A DNA stretch of 8,073 bases, from NCBI GenBank assembly GCA_022567055.1, contig JADFHU010000221.1:1-8073 (forward strand), given 5' to 3'. The notes beneath the pieces are model-generated. The model was not told where the DNA came from. It searched no databases and was given only the letters and a program-made list of their open reading frames with translations. Below are positions 1-5,195 of this stretch, in pieces. The first letter of the stretch is position 1. The number at the start of each line of letters is the position of its first letter. This DNA is from Planctomycetota bacterium. Its GTDB lineage: Bacteria > Planctomycetota > Phycisphaerae > Sedimentisphaerales > Anaerobacaceae. Made by a program: the position numbers and the translations under genes.

Positions 1-16
1 CTGCGCGGCCGCTTAC

Positions 17-180
17 TCAGGTCCGACCCCAGAGAAGCCCATAGCGTTGCACGCTTTCTTCGAGTTTGAAAAAAAAGCGTGCACGATCCTGCGTCGAGAG
101 GAATATGTCTCTCCTTTGGTTTCCACGAATGGTCACATGATAAATTGCACCTGTAAATTTATATGGAGTGGGCGGGCCAT
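17..180 (-). pseudogene. REP-associated tyrosine transposase (RAYT), truncated and frameshifted
   Basis: RAYTs are Y1/IS200-like single-strand transposases that act on REP palindromes. The minus strand opens with ATG at 178-180 and the residues MARPLHI. After a one-base deletion near 161-162 it continues with KFTGAIYHVTIRGNQRRDIF and then STQDRARFFFKLEESVQRYG. This closely matches the RAYT N-terminus (MARPLRIEFxGAxYHVTxRGNxR). Homology stops after about 50 residues. The expected CHAYxLMxNHxHLL segment with the metal-binding HxH is absent, and a TGA at 17-19 follows the unrelated residues LLWGRT. The gene is therefore both frameshifted and cut off, and cannot make an active enzyme. The break lies close to a GGGGTCGGACC stretch that could be a REP-like end, but that is only a guess. 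The family assignment is firm and the exact breakpoint is not. Confidence 0.8.
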
Positions 181-836
181 GACGTGCAGGACACAGGGCT
201 GGGCCAACTATTGCAATTAGAGAGTACTATTTCCAGGGCTGACGCCATTGCTCCCCACCCCATTGCTTCCCTGATATAGCTTTTATCCTGGATGAAGAAC
301 ATGCCATTAGGGATCGGCAAGAAATAAGTTGGACAATTTGGGGTCCAAGTGTGCCTCATATTTGGTCGCGCCCGATTGAGCAAAACCACAGGCGTAGCCG
401 TTCTACGTCGCGGATTTCGCGATTGAGAAGCGATCAAAGATGGGGTGCAATTGGGCATTCAAAAGTCCAAGTTATTTCTTGCCGGTCCCTTATCATTCAG
501 AGGAACCGTTATCCTCCTTCCGTCCAAAATGGGCGGACGTTGTCGATTGTGGGCTAGAAATCTAATGTAACCATCAGTGTTGTTACCAGAGGACATTACA
601 GTTACAGTTTCGTTGTAAACACCATCTCGGACCATAACTACGTCTCCAGCCGTGAGAGTATTTGCTGCTTTTTGAATGGTTCGCCACGGTCGGAAAAATG
701 ATCCGCTATAGCTATCGTCACCCACAGGTGAAACATAATAAAACAAAAGCCAAGGGAACAGAGGCCGGATAATCCATCTTTTTATTATGTCGAAAACAAT
801 CTCAAAACGCGGCGGCGATAATGGTGTGTGGGACAT
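159..836 (-). pseudogene. Parallel beta-helix (pectate-lyase-like/DUF1565-type) protein, interrupted by a MITE
   Basis: The start at 834-836 is supported by AAGGAGG seven bases upstream. The first ~30 residues are basic and hydrophobic, like a signal or anchor. Residues 33-77 (YYVSPVGDDSYSGS, then PWRTIQKAANTLTAGDVVMV and RDGVYNETV) are the classic opening of exported right-handed beta-helix proteins, where the first coil reads 'YVSPxGxDxxxGS...PFxTIqkAa..l.pGDtV.vr.GvY.E'. The frame runs through ILDGRRITVPLN and then enters a 185-bp element that supplies a stop at 459-461. On the far side the same frame resumes with NGMFFIQDKSYI, a typical beta-helix rung. Similarity fades after about 265, and the frame ends at 159, inside the RAYT start. 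The original protein must have been much longer, so this is a broken fragment. Its substrate is unknown. Confidence 0.75.
309..493. mobile_element. MITE-1, 185-bp palindromic mini-element with CATT target duplication
   Basis: The ends form an inverted repeat of about 25 bp, with GGGATCGGCAAGAAATAA at 310-327 facing GGGACCGGCAAGAAATAA on the other strand at 472-489. TTGGAC follows on each side. The flanks carry the same four bases, CATT, at 305-308 and 494-497. The interior has a second hairpin, CGTAG-CCGTT-CTACG around 393-407, between two copies of CGATTGAG. There is no ORF, so any movement would need a transposase in trans. The interior is shared with the element at 2554-2730. The element sits inside the beta-helix gene. 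Confidence 0.8.
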
Positions 837-894
837 AAGTGCCCCTCCTTGAATCCGTCATAAAGCGGCTATTCATTCACATCCTGTCTAAGGC

Positions 895-964
895 TCTACC
901 GGTTGCGGACCCGCAAGTCCGGAGGTGTGGGGGCCGGCGGCTAAAGACCCACGGCTACCCGCTT
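895..964 (+). mobile_element. Group II intron 3'-end remnant (domains V and VI only)
   Basis: About 65 bases match the 3' end of the intron at 3085-3155, including GCGGACCCGCA, GGTGTGGGGGC, GGCTAAA and the terminal CGGCTACCCGCTT. The domain V hairpin still folds (CCGG...CCGG around a GCG-GACC-CGC tip), but it is shortened and its lower stem is damaged. Nothing upstream of about 895 resembles intron sequence. The remnant lies just downstream of the stop codon of the small membrane protein gene on the opposite strand, which is the same placement as the longer intron copy. It is most likely the tail of a second insertion that lost the rest by deletion. Confidence 0.75.
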
Positions 965-990
965 CGATCTTCCAGATGCATCGGTCGCAG

Positions 991-1254
991 TTACACCAGG
1001 CCAAGAAAAAGACCCAGAATAAGGATGACCCAAAACAGGCTTGATTCCTCGAATTTGTCCAGCAACCAGAAATACAAGAGTGCGAAAGCGAATGAAATTG
1101 CCGATGCGATGACCGCGAACAGAAAAGGCCCCCCAAATATCAAATTCATGAGAAAGCTGCCTGCCGTGTAGATCCCTGCACACTGAGCGGGCTTATTTGT
1201 ATTTAGCAACAGCTTGACCAAAGCGACAATGAAGAACAATTTTATCATGAACAT
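991..1254 (-). CDS. Small integral membrane protein (87 aa), cassette-type hypothetical
   Basis: The ATG at 1252-1254 is preceded by AAAGGA nine bases upstream. The product is almost entirely hydrophobic. Segments at about residues 4-17, 28-41, 43-65 and 72-87 could cross the membrane, separated by a KLLLNTNKPAQCAG loop and a LLDKFEE loop. The protein ends with a run of hydrophobic residues (FWVILILGLFLGLV). I know this sort of short, very hydrophobic protein with an 'NTNKP...CAGIY' motif as a hypothetical protein, but I can assign no function. It lies in line with the other minus-strand cassette genes, 122 bp after the dimethylargininase stop. Its own stop is followed within 27 bp by a group II intron tail, which suggests an attC once stood there. 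Confidence 0.7.
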   Translation of the reverse strand: MFMIKLFFIVALVKLLLNTNKPAQCAGIYTAGSFLMNLIFGGPFLFAVIASAISFAFALLYFWLLDKFEESSLFWVILILGLFLGLV

Positions 1255-1350
1255 CTGTGCTCATCCTTTCATGATCGAAACGCCGCTAATCAGGCACGTG
1301 TTTTTTTGTGTCGGCTGAATTAGCCTTGCTAGGGATATTTGCAACATGCG

Positions 1351-1374
1351 ATTAAAAACCTAAAGCTTTTTAAT
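1351..1374. repeat. AT-rich hairpin after the dimethylargininase gene
   Basis: ATTAAAAA at 1351-1358 is the exact complement of TTTTTAAT at 1367-1374, with an 8-base loop. It begins a few bases after the dimethylargininase stop codon. It could act as a weak transcription terminator, or be the stem of a decayed attC. The stop itself overlaps TTTTAAC, which is close to an R'' box (RYYYAAC). I see no convincing R' partner before the next gene; CGCTAAT near 1289-1296 is only a poor candidate. Confidence 0.4.
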
Positions 1375-1376
1375 TG

Positions 1377-2165
1377 TTAAAATCTCAGTGACAAACAGCT
1401 GAGTCCACCATCAATTTTACGAAACTCTGATGTATCAATAACAATCGTCTCATATCCGGCAGATTCAATCAGGGCCTTAGTATTGGGAAAACCTTGAGGT
1501 ACCAGTACCCTATCGTTAATCCACACTGAATTGGCTGCATAAGCCTCTTCACTGCTGACTTCTAATTGTTTGAATTGTTGAAATGTTGGTTCATTGAGAA
1601 ATTCTTTGGTTATCATCAAATAATTATTTTCGATATAGCTCAAACCGGTTTTAAGGTGAAGCATTTCATGCATCTTTATTGGGATGCCATTCATTCCATA
1701 GTGCCGCAAGATACTAATCATTTGATTGGCACCTTCTTCATTGGTACGTTCCGATAGGCCGATATAAGAATTATTACCAACCATCATGATATCACCGGCT
1801 TCAACGGTACCAGGCGGTTTAATAGTTTCAATCGTATTATAAAAATCAGCAATGGTCTCTCGAATAATGGCTATTTCACCTTTTCTCGATTCCGCACCTG
1901 GGTTTGTGAAAATAGCACAGTGAGGTGTTAGGAGAGCAGTGTCTTCAACAAAAGTAGAATCAGGATATCGCTCATCCGCGGGCAAAATAATGACTTCAAG
2001 GCCACAGTATTGTAAGGCCTTAATATATTCTTGATGTTGCTCCAAAGCTTTATTGTAGTCAGGTTTTCCGATATTAGCTGATGTTAATCCTTGAACTATA
2101 CTCTTACACGGCGTGCGTACAATGGCCCTAGTAAATTTTATTTTTGATGCACTTAAATTTAGCAC
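1377..2165 (-). CDS. Dimethylargininase (N(G),N(G)-dimethylarginine dimethylaminohydrolase)
   Basis: The enzyme family hydrolyses N-omega-methylated arginines to citrulline and methylamines, through a covalent thiouronium intermediate on a cysteine. The 262-residue length is normal. The guanidine-modifying (amidinotransferase-like) fold is evident. The FVED motif is at 72-75, GTVEAGD (acidic substrate contact) at 119-125, the catalytic His170 is in LHLKTG, and the catalytic Cys257 is in GGLSC near the C-terminus. The motif set fits dimethylargininase better than arginine deiminase, which is much longer. The start is GTG at 2163-2165, with AGGAG 12 bases upstream. The gene is clearly more AT-rich than its neighbours, with long A/T runs, so it probably came from another genome. 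It begins about 40 bp after an R' box (GTTAGGT on the minus strand), so it reads as an integron cassette. Confidence 0.9.
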   Translation of the reverse strand: MLNLSASKIKFTRAIVRTPCKSIVQGLTSANIGKPDYNKALEQHQEYIKALQYCGLEVIILPADERYPDSTFVEDTALLTPHCAIFTNPGAESRKGEIAIIRETIADFYNTIETIKPPGTVEAGDIMMVGNNSYIGLSERTNEEGANQMISILRHYGMNGIPIKMHEMLHLKTGLSYIENNYLMITKEFLNEPTFQQFKQLEVSSEEAYAANSVWINDRVLVPQGFPNTKALIESAGYETIVIDTSEFRKIDGGLSCLSLRF

Positions 2166-2204
2166 AACTTAAAGATACTCCTACTCATTATCTTAATTCG
2201 CCAC

Positions 2205-2299
2205 ACCTAACGATTAGGCTGAGCAGCGATTTCGCCAGAATAGACATACCGACGCCCCACAACCCTGAGCGGCGAAATAGTCTGATTCAAGCCGCTTGT
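2205..2299 (-). other. attC site (R' side), split by a group II intron
   Basis: On the minus strand GTTAGGT at 2205-2211 fits the integron R' consensus GTTRRRY. The other half lies beyond the intron: TTAGGT (plus strand) at 3155-3160 overlaps the stop codon of the membrane protein gene. If the intron is removed at TTGT|T, the halves join to GTTAGGT on the plus strand. This is ACCTAAC on the cassette strand, the exact complement of R'. The interior (2212-2297) carries a long imperfect stem, for example GATTTCGCC at 2228-2236 against GGCGAAATA near 2272-2280. The rebuilt site would be about 100 nt. The box match is strong. The interior fold was judged by eye only. Confidence 0.65.
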
Positions 2300-3155
2300 G
2301 TACGCCCGGCATGGGCATGAACTTATGGGGTGCAAGTCCCCTGTACGTGAACTCTGTTTATGGTAACGATTCGTTTCATAGGCACAAGTACTAGCCGACG
2401 GCAAGGGCGTAACCGCGAATAAGATCACTGAAGCCGCTGCTTGCTCCCGCAGGGATGCAAGCCCGAGTGCAGGTAAGCGAGCGTAGCGAGACTCCGAAGC
2501 TACGAGCCCACGAACAGAAACAGCATATATGGCCGAGGCTCTGGGTGAGTGAGGAGTTGTGCAAAAATAAATCATTGGTTTTACGCTCAGATTTGCGTCA
2601 GATTCGTTCGTGACCGATTGAGCGAAACCCGAAGCGTAGCTGTTCTACGTTGAGGATTCGCGATTGAGGAACGGACGAAGATGGCGTGAAGATGAGATGG
2701 AAAACCGGTGGGTTATTTTTGCACGACGACTGAGCACAACATAACGAAGCCCTGAGTTCAGGAGCTACGGTAAATGCTGGGGTTGTGTAGTGAAAGTTCA
2801 TGCTCTTATCCGGGGAGATCTGCCCAACGGGGCGGTCGGGAATACCGACAGCGTCCTGTGCGGTAACGCATGGGATGATTGGGCAGAAGTCAGCAGAGGT
2901 CATAGTAGTTGCCAGCGAGCAATGAAGGACCGAACTTGGAACGGAGAATTGCGCTCCATGTGCTCATGGGACACATTACATCCGACCGGATGCGTGATTC
3001 TATGGCGCGTCATGGCCTGGCCTTTCTCCACAGGAGTGATCTGAGTGGCTCCTGCCTGTCTGCCTACGGGTCGACTCGTTCCAGGAACCGCCCGGTGCGG
3101 ACCCGCATGCCGGGTGGTGTGGGGGCTGGGGGCTAAACACCCCCGGCTACCCGCT
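2298..3155 (+). mobile_element. ORF-less group II intron, probably subgroup IIC (IIC-attC type)
   Basis: The 5' end reads GTGTACGCCCGGCATGGGC, followed by GGGGTGCAAGTCCCCTGTAC, the typical domain I opening. Further domain I signatures are AGCCGACGGCAAGGGCG (about 2393-2409) and CCCACGAACAGAAACAGCAT (about 2507-2526). AGTCAGCAGAGGTCATAGTA near 2888-2907 is the sequence that normally precedes the intron protein. Domain V starts about 3085 (GGAACCGCCCGG) with a GCG-GACC-CGC tip, and its triad reads CGC as in IIC introns. Domain VI ends in CGGCTACCCGCT with the likely branch-point A. Only about 170 nt lie between the pre-ORF motif and domain V, and no reverse transcriptase motif is visible, so any mobility would need a maturase in trans. 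Without the nested MITE the intron is about 675 nt. The exact 5' boundary (2298 or 2300) is uncertain. Confidence 0.8.
2554..2730. mobile_element. MITE-2, 177-bp palindromic mini-element with TGAG target duplication, nested in the intron
   Basis: The terminal inverted repeats are GTTGTGCAAAAATAA (2556-2570) and, on the other strand from 2728, GTCGTGCAAAAATAA. CAYYGGTTTT follows in both arms. TGAG occurs on both flanks (2550-2553 and 2731-2734). The core hairpin CGTAG-CTGTT-CTACG (about 2635-2649) lies between two CGATTGAG copies. The whole element folds as one long imperfect hairpin and has no ORF. Core and plan match MITE-1 at 309-493. The flanks rejoin to a smooth intron domain sequence (GGCTCTGGGTGAGCACAAC), so the element arrived after the intron. 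Confidence 0.75.
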
Positions 3156-3718
3156 TAGGTATCTCGTGCAGTTTTCAGTTCTTTCTCTTGAACTGCCTTC
3201 CAGTCGGACAGCAGTTGCGCACGTCTGACTCTCGTATCCATCAATTTGCAGAGCGAATAGACAAAAAAGAAGAAAAAGACAACCGAGAGAGTCGCCAAGA
3301 GAGCAGGATGCGCATCGGTCTCTGATAGCGGCCAAACGACGGCGAGCAAACCGAGTCCGCCATAGGAAAACGCCACAAAGATGTTCAAGTTATTGAGAAT
3401 GGGGTTCGCGCCGCCCTTCAGTTGACTGAATCGAGTCTCCCACATGGCTCCGCTTTCGTCCTCAATGAAAACCTGGATGTATGCCCCGATGTTCTCTTCC
3501 GCTAGTGCGCAATAGCGAGCGAGCCAGACTACGGCGACTAAGTACATAATAACCACGATAGTTCGTCCGACGACCACATTGGACGTGGCATCCGGAAGGA
3601 AGCTGAGTACTGCAGTAACAAAAACAACGGACCCGGCGAGGAGCGTGAGTCGTCGCGTTTGCCAATGAATGATTTCCTGGCGTAATGCCTTGTATTCTTC
3701 GGATTTGTTCACTTTCAT
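3155..3718 (-). CDS. Four-helix membrane protein of unknown function, integron-cassette type
   Basis: The 187-residue protein starts with a charged amphipathic segment (EEYKALRQEIIHWQTRR, 8-23). Two membrane helices follow (about 25-41 and 48-67), then a loop of about 40 residues (ALAEENIGAYIQVF and FIEDESGAMWETRFSQL). A second pair of helices (about 110-131 and 138-158) leads to a basic, coiled-coil-like tail. The layout recalls small two-pair membrane proteins that often lack a known function. I cannot name a family. The ATG at 3716-3718 lies only 8 bases after an R' box (GTTAGGC, minus strand, 3727-3733), with no clear ribosome binding site, as is common for cassette genes. The stop TAA (3155-3157) is part of the R'' box and touches the intron 3' end, so the intron marks the end of this cassette. 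Confidence 0.75.
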   Translation of the reverse strand: MKVNKSEEYKALRQEIIHWQTRRLTLLAGSVVFVTAVLSFLPDATSNVVVGRTIVVIMYLVAVVWLARYCALAEENIGAYIQVFIEDESGAMWETRFSQLKGGANPILNNLNIFVAFSYGGLGLLAVVWPLSETDAHPALLATLSVVFFFFFVYSLCKLMDTRVRRAQLLSDWKAVQEKELKTARDT

Positions 3719-3726
3719 AACGTGGC

Positions 3727-3802
3727 GCCTAACAAGTCATTATATGGTTTCCTGATAACACCCAAAAGAGATAGCCTCGGGAATCAGTTTTAAGTGTTAA
3801 GA
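3727..3802 (-). other. Candidate attC site B (76 bp)
   Basis: Read on the minus strand, the site starts at TCTTAAC (3802-3796, one base off RYYYAAC) and ends at GTTAGGC (3733-3727, a perfect GTTRRRY). TAACA near the start faces TGTTA at the end. CTGAT (near 3787) pairs with ATCAG (near 3754), and CCC pairs with GGG around the loop. The next start codon lies 8 bases beyond R', which is the expected cassette spacing. Confidence 0.5.
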
Positions 3803-3851
3803 TTTAGGCTGCCGTGGATTCCTGCTTAAAACATAAAACTTACAACATGTA

Positions 3852-3882
3852 CCCCTTCACCCTTCACCCTTCACTCTTCACC
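3852..3882. repeat. Short tandem heptamer repeat, TTCACCC
   Basis: CCCTTCACCCTTCACCCTTC followed by ACTCTTCACC gives about four units of TTCACCC, one with a single change. The tract lies in the ~80 nt between the two candidate attC sites, where no gene is present. Such heptamer tracts are prone to slippage. I see no coding or promoter role. Confidence 0.8.
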
Positions 3883-3928
3883 ACCCAACGCTTCCAGTAC
3901 GCCGTCGGGCTCAATTGGATTGTTAGCC
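3883..3928 (-). other. Candidate attC site A (46 bp)
   Basis: On the minus strand the site begins with GGCTAAC (3928-3922), five bases after the stop of the DUF4145-like gene. It ends with GTTGGGT (3889-3883), which fits GTTRRRY. In between, TCCA (near 3918) can pair with TGGA (near 3894), and the centre holds GAGCCCGACGGCG, like the GCCGAC seen in many attC sites. It is short for the family and has one mismatch in R''. Confidence 0.5.
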
Positions 3929-3932
3929 GCCA

Positions 3933-4526
3933 CTATGTGGTCTGTTGAATTCCACGATTGACGCGACCCGGCAAGACGAACAGAAGCTCCGCGAGGGCAG
4001 AAGCGAAATCAATCACTCGCACCGCGTCGTCTGACGACGGGAGAGCCGATTGTTCATCAGCCTGACGTTGATCATTGGCATCAAGTCGCACGTCATGCGC
4101 CCATTGTGACATTTCACTAGTGATCAGGTGATCTTCCGTGGCCTTTTCGATCCGAGCATATAGGCTTCCGTCGCGGTACCCTTTTGCTTTTAGCATCGCG
4201 TCTACGCTGCTTGAAGCTAGCATCACCGCTCCGGACGGGGCATGTAAGCTTTCTAATGCCTGCTTCAAGTATGTGCGGGGGCGTTCGGGAATATCCTCGT
4301 TAATTGATTTAGCAAAAGGAAACCATTCACGCACGACCTGCTCCAAGGCTGTCGCCCACGCAGTCACCACACCACCACATCCTCCGCAGACATATACACC
4401 CCATCTACGTGGTCGTGCTTGGGCATGATCGTCAGTATCGAAGTTATGCAGCATGAGCAAAGTTGGATTGGCTACGGAGCAGTGGGGACACCGGTCGAGT
4501 ACTAGATTGTCTAGGAGTTTTGGCAT
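3933..4526 (-). CDS. CXXC zinc-ribbon plus DUF4145-like domain protein
   Basis: The 197-residue protein has two Cys pairs, CPHC (13-16) and CGGC (47-50), about 30 residues apart. Together they suggest an N-terminal zinc ribbon. The rest (about 75-190) reads like the helical DUF4145 domain: a conserved DIPERPRTYLKQALESL stretch, a small helix-rich SSSVDAMLKAKGY segment, and WAHDVRLDANDQRHAD-like residues leading to DFASALAELLFVLP. The DUF4145 identification is from memory and not searched. Domains of this kind occur in restriction and defence proteins and in stand-alone proteins of unknown role. I chose ATG 4524-4526 because AGGAG lies 11 bases upstream. An in-frame TTG at 4548-4550 would add eight residues but has no such signal. 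The gene is followed directly by candidate attC site A and looks like the first recognisable cassette of the array. Confidence 0.75.
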   Translation of the reverse strand: MPKLLDNLVLDRCPHCSVANPTLLMLHNFDTDDHAQARPRRWGVYVCGGCGGVVTAWATALEQVVREWFPFAKSINEDIPERPRTYLKQALESLHAPSGAVMLASSSVDAMLKAKGYRDGSLYARIEKATEDHLITSEMSQWAHDVRLDANDQRQADEQSALPSSDDAVRVIDFASALAELLFVLPGRVNRGIQQTT

Positions 4527-4578
4527 CGTTCGCAGTTCTCCTGTCGGCAAACATGAAACTTAAGCCTTAACACGGCCA

Positions 4579-4644
4579 TCAGATCTCATCGGCCACAACG
4601 GCCTCGCGAGCGGCCTTGAGGTTTCCAAGTTTCCAATGAATCAT
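4579..4644 (-). CDS. Possible 21-residue small protein with a strong ribosome binding site
   Basis: A minus-strand ATG at 4642-4644 is preceded by AAAAGGAGG at ideal spacing (7 bases to the ATG). The frame then runs MIHWKLGNLKAAREAVVADE plus I and stops at TGA 4579-4581. It could be a genuine small protein, a leader peptide for the gene at 3933-4526, or the first codons of a gene whose remainder was lost at a recombination junction. No family is recognised. Confidence 0.35.
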   Translation of the reverse strand: MIHWKLGNLKAAREAVVADEI

Positions 4645-4674
4645 GGCGAATACCTCCTTTTCTTTCCTACCAGT

Positions 4675-4704
4675 AGAGTAGCAGTCGTGCCAAGATCGCG
4701 TCAA
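4675..4704 (-). promoter_or_regulatory. Weak sigma-70-like promoter upstream of the small ORF
   Basis: TTGACG (4704-4699) and TACTCT (4680-4675) on the minus strand are 18 bases apart. The -10 box is a poor match. It is placed to read the small ORF and, through it, the DUF4145-like gene. Confidence 0.3.
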
Positions 4705-5050
4705 ATTGTACTCGAAGGCTTGGGGGTTCAGGTTGAACCGGAGTTTGCTCCCCTAACACTTTCCCATTCGACGTTCCTCATCCAGTGGTGGCGAGCCACG
4801 TGAACTCCTTAGATTCCGAGCCGAACACGGCTTCCACTGGCTCAGCATAGTACACTAACCTTGCGAATGCCGCAAGTAGACGCTTTCAATCGCGTTTTTC
4901 GCTCGGAGGCGCGTGATGACTTTGGGGGGGATCTCCAGCCGAAAAAAATCTCAGCGCCCGCCCCGGCTCTGCGGTGAAAAAATCACTCGCCGACCAGCGA
5001 TGAGCCAAGATCCCCAATCCCACATCCGCAATCCAAAATCCGAAACACCC
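4705..5050. other. Gene-free stretch, no supported coding sequence
   Basis: No reading frame here has a ribosome binding site or recognisable protein sequence. The visible features are a small palindrome (GTGGC-GA-GCCAC near 4788-4799), a run of seven G near 4923-4929, and an 'ATCC..ATCC' tract at 5010-5041 made of near-repeats of AATCC and ATCCAAAATCC. The minus-strand open frames lack a start signal and are arginine- and glycine-rich, as expected by chance in GC-rich DNA. Confidence 0.5.
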
Positions 5051-5093
5051 TGACCCCCAGCCATGCGCCCTGGCCAAGCTGCGCCACAACCGG
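5051..5093 (-). pseudogene. tRNA-Pro 5'-half fragment
   Basis: On the minus strand GTGGCGCAGCTTGGCCAGGG and then GCGCATGGCTGGGGGTCA match the D arm and anticodon arm of the intact tRNA-Pro(GGG) at 5629-5703, with only a few changes. Even the TATC before the tRNA is shared. Similarity stops just past the anticodon stem. The variable loop, T arm and 3' acceptor strand are missing, so it cannot be a functional tRNA. Confidence 0.8.
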
Positions 5094-5127
5094 ATATTGG
5101 TGAACAGGACAACCGACAAAGGAACAC

Positions 5128-5156
5128 TTGACTGCTTTAGGCACATGCTGTACACT
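5128..5156 (+). promoter_or_regulatory. Sigma-70 promoter of the antitoxin gene
   Basis: TTGACT (5128-5133) and TACACT (5151-5156) are separated by exactly 17 bases. The gene starts 40 bp downstream, with CAGGAGG at 5181-5187 as ribosome binding site. The -10 box is the first arm of the palindrome at 5151-5172. Confidence 0.65.
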
Positions 5157-5172
5157 TATGCGCATAAGTGTA
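5151..5172. promoter_or_regulatory. 22-bp perfect palindrome, likely autoregulatory operator
   Basis: TACACTTATGC (5151-5161) is followed directly by its exact reverse complement (5162-5172). It overlaps the -10 box and the expected transcription start of the ribbon-helix-helix gene. Such antitoxins commonly bind palindromes in their own promoters, so this is the likely operator. Confidence 0.65.
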
Positions 5173-5195
5173 TATATGTACAGGAGGTGTTCCAG

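Noticed and set aside
2207..2903. Minus-strand open frames of 101-122 residues
   Set aside because: They are antisense to the intron domains and the MITE, lack a ribosome binding site and have no protein-like pattern.
2790..3136. Plus-strand open frames of 75-84 residues inside the intron
   Set aside because: They lie between the pre-ORF motif and domain V, but show no reverse transcriptase, maturase or HNH motif. They are structured RNA or decayed sequence read as protein.
3852..3882. CRISPR-like short repeats
   Set aside because: The units are 7 bp in direct tandem with no spacers. There is no CRISPR array in the window.
4725..4739. GGTTCA-GGT-TGAACC inverted repeat as an operator
   Set aside because: It is short and isolated, and does not overlap a convincing promoter or regulator gene.
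4886..5165. Minus-strand frames of 60-89 residues over the tRNA-Pro fragment
   Set aside because: The sequence is explained by the tRNA fragment and the AATCC tract. There is no start signal and no recognisable protein.
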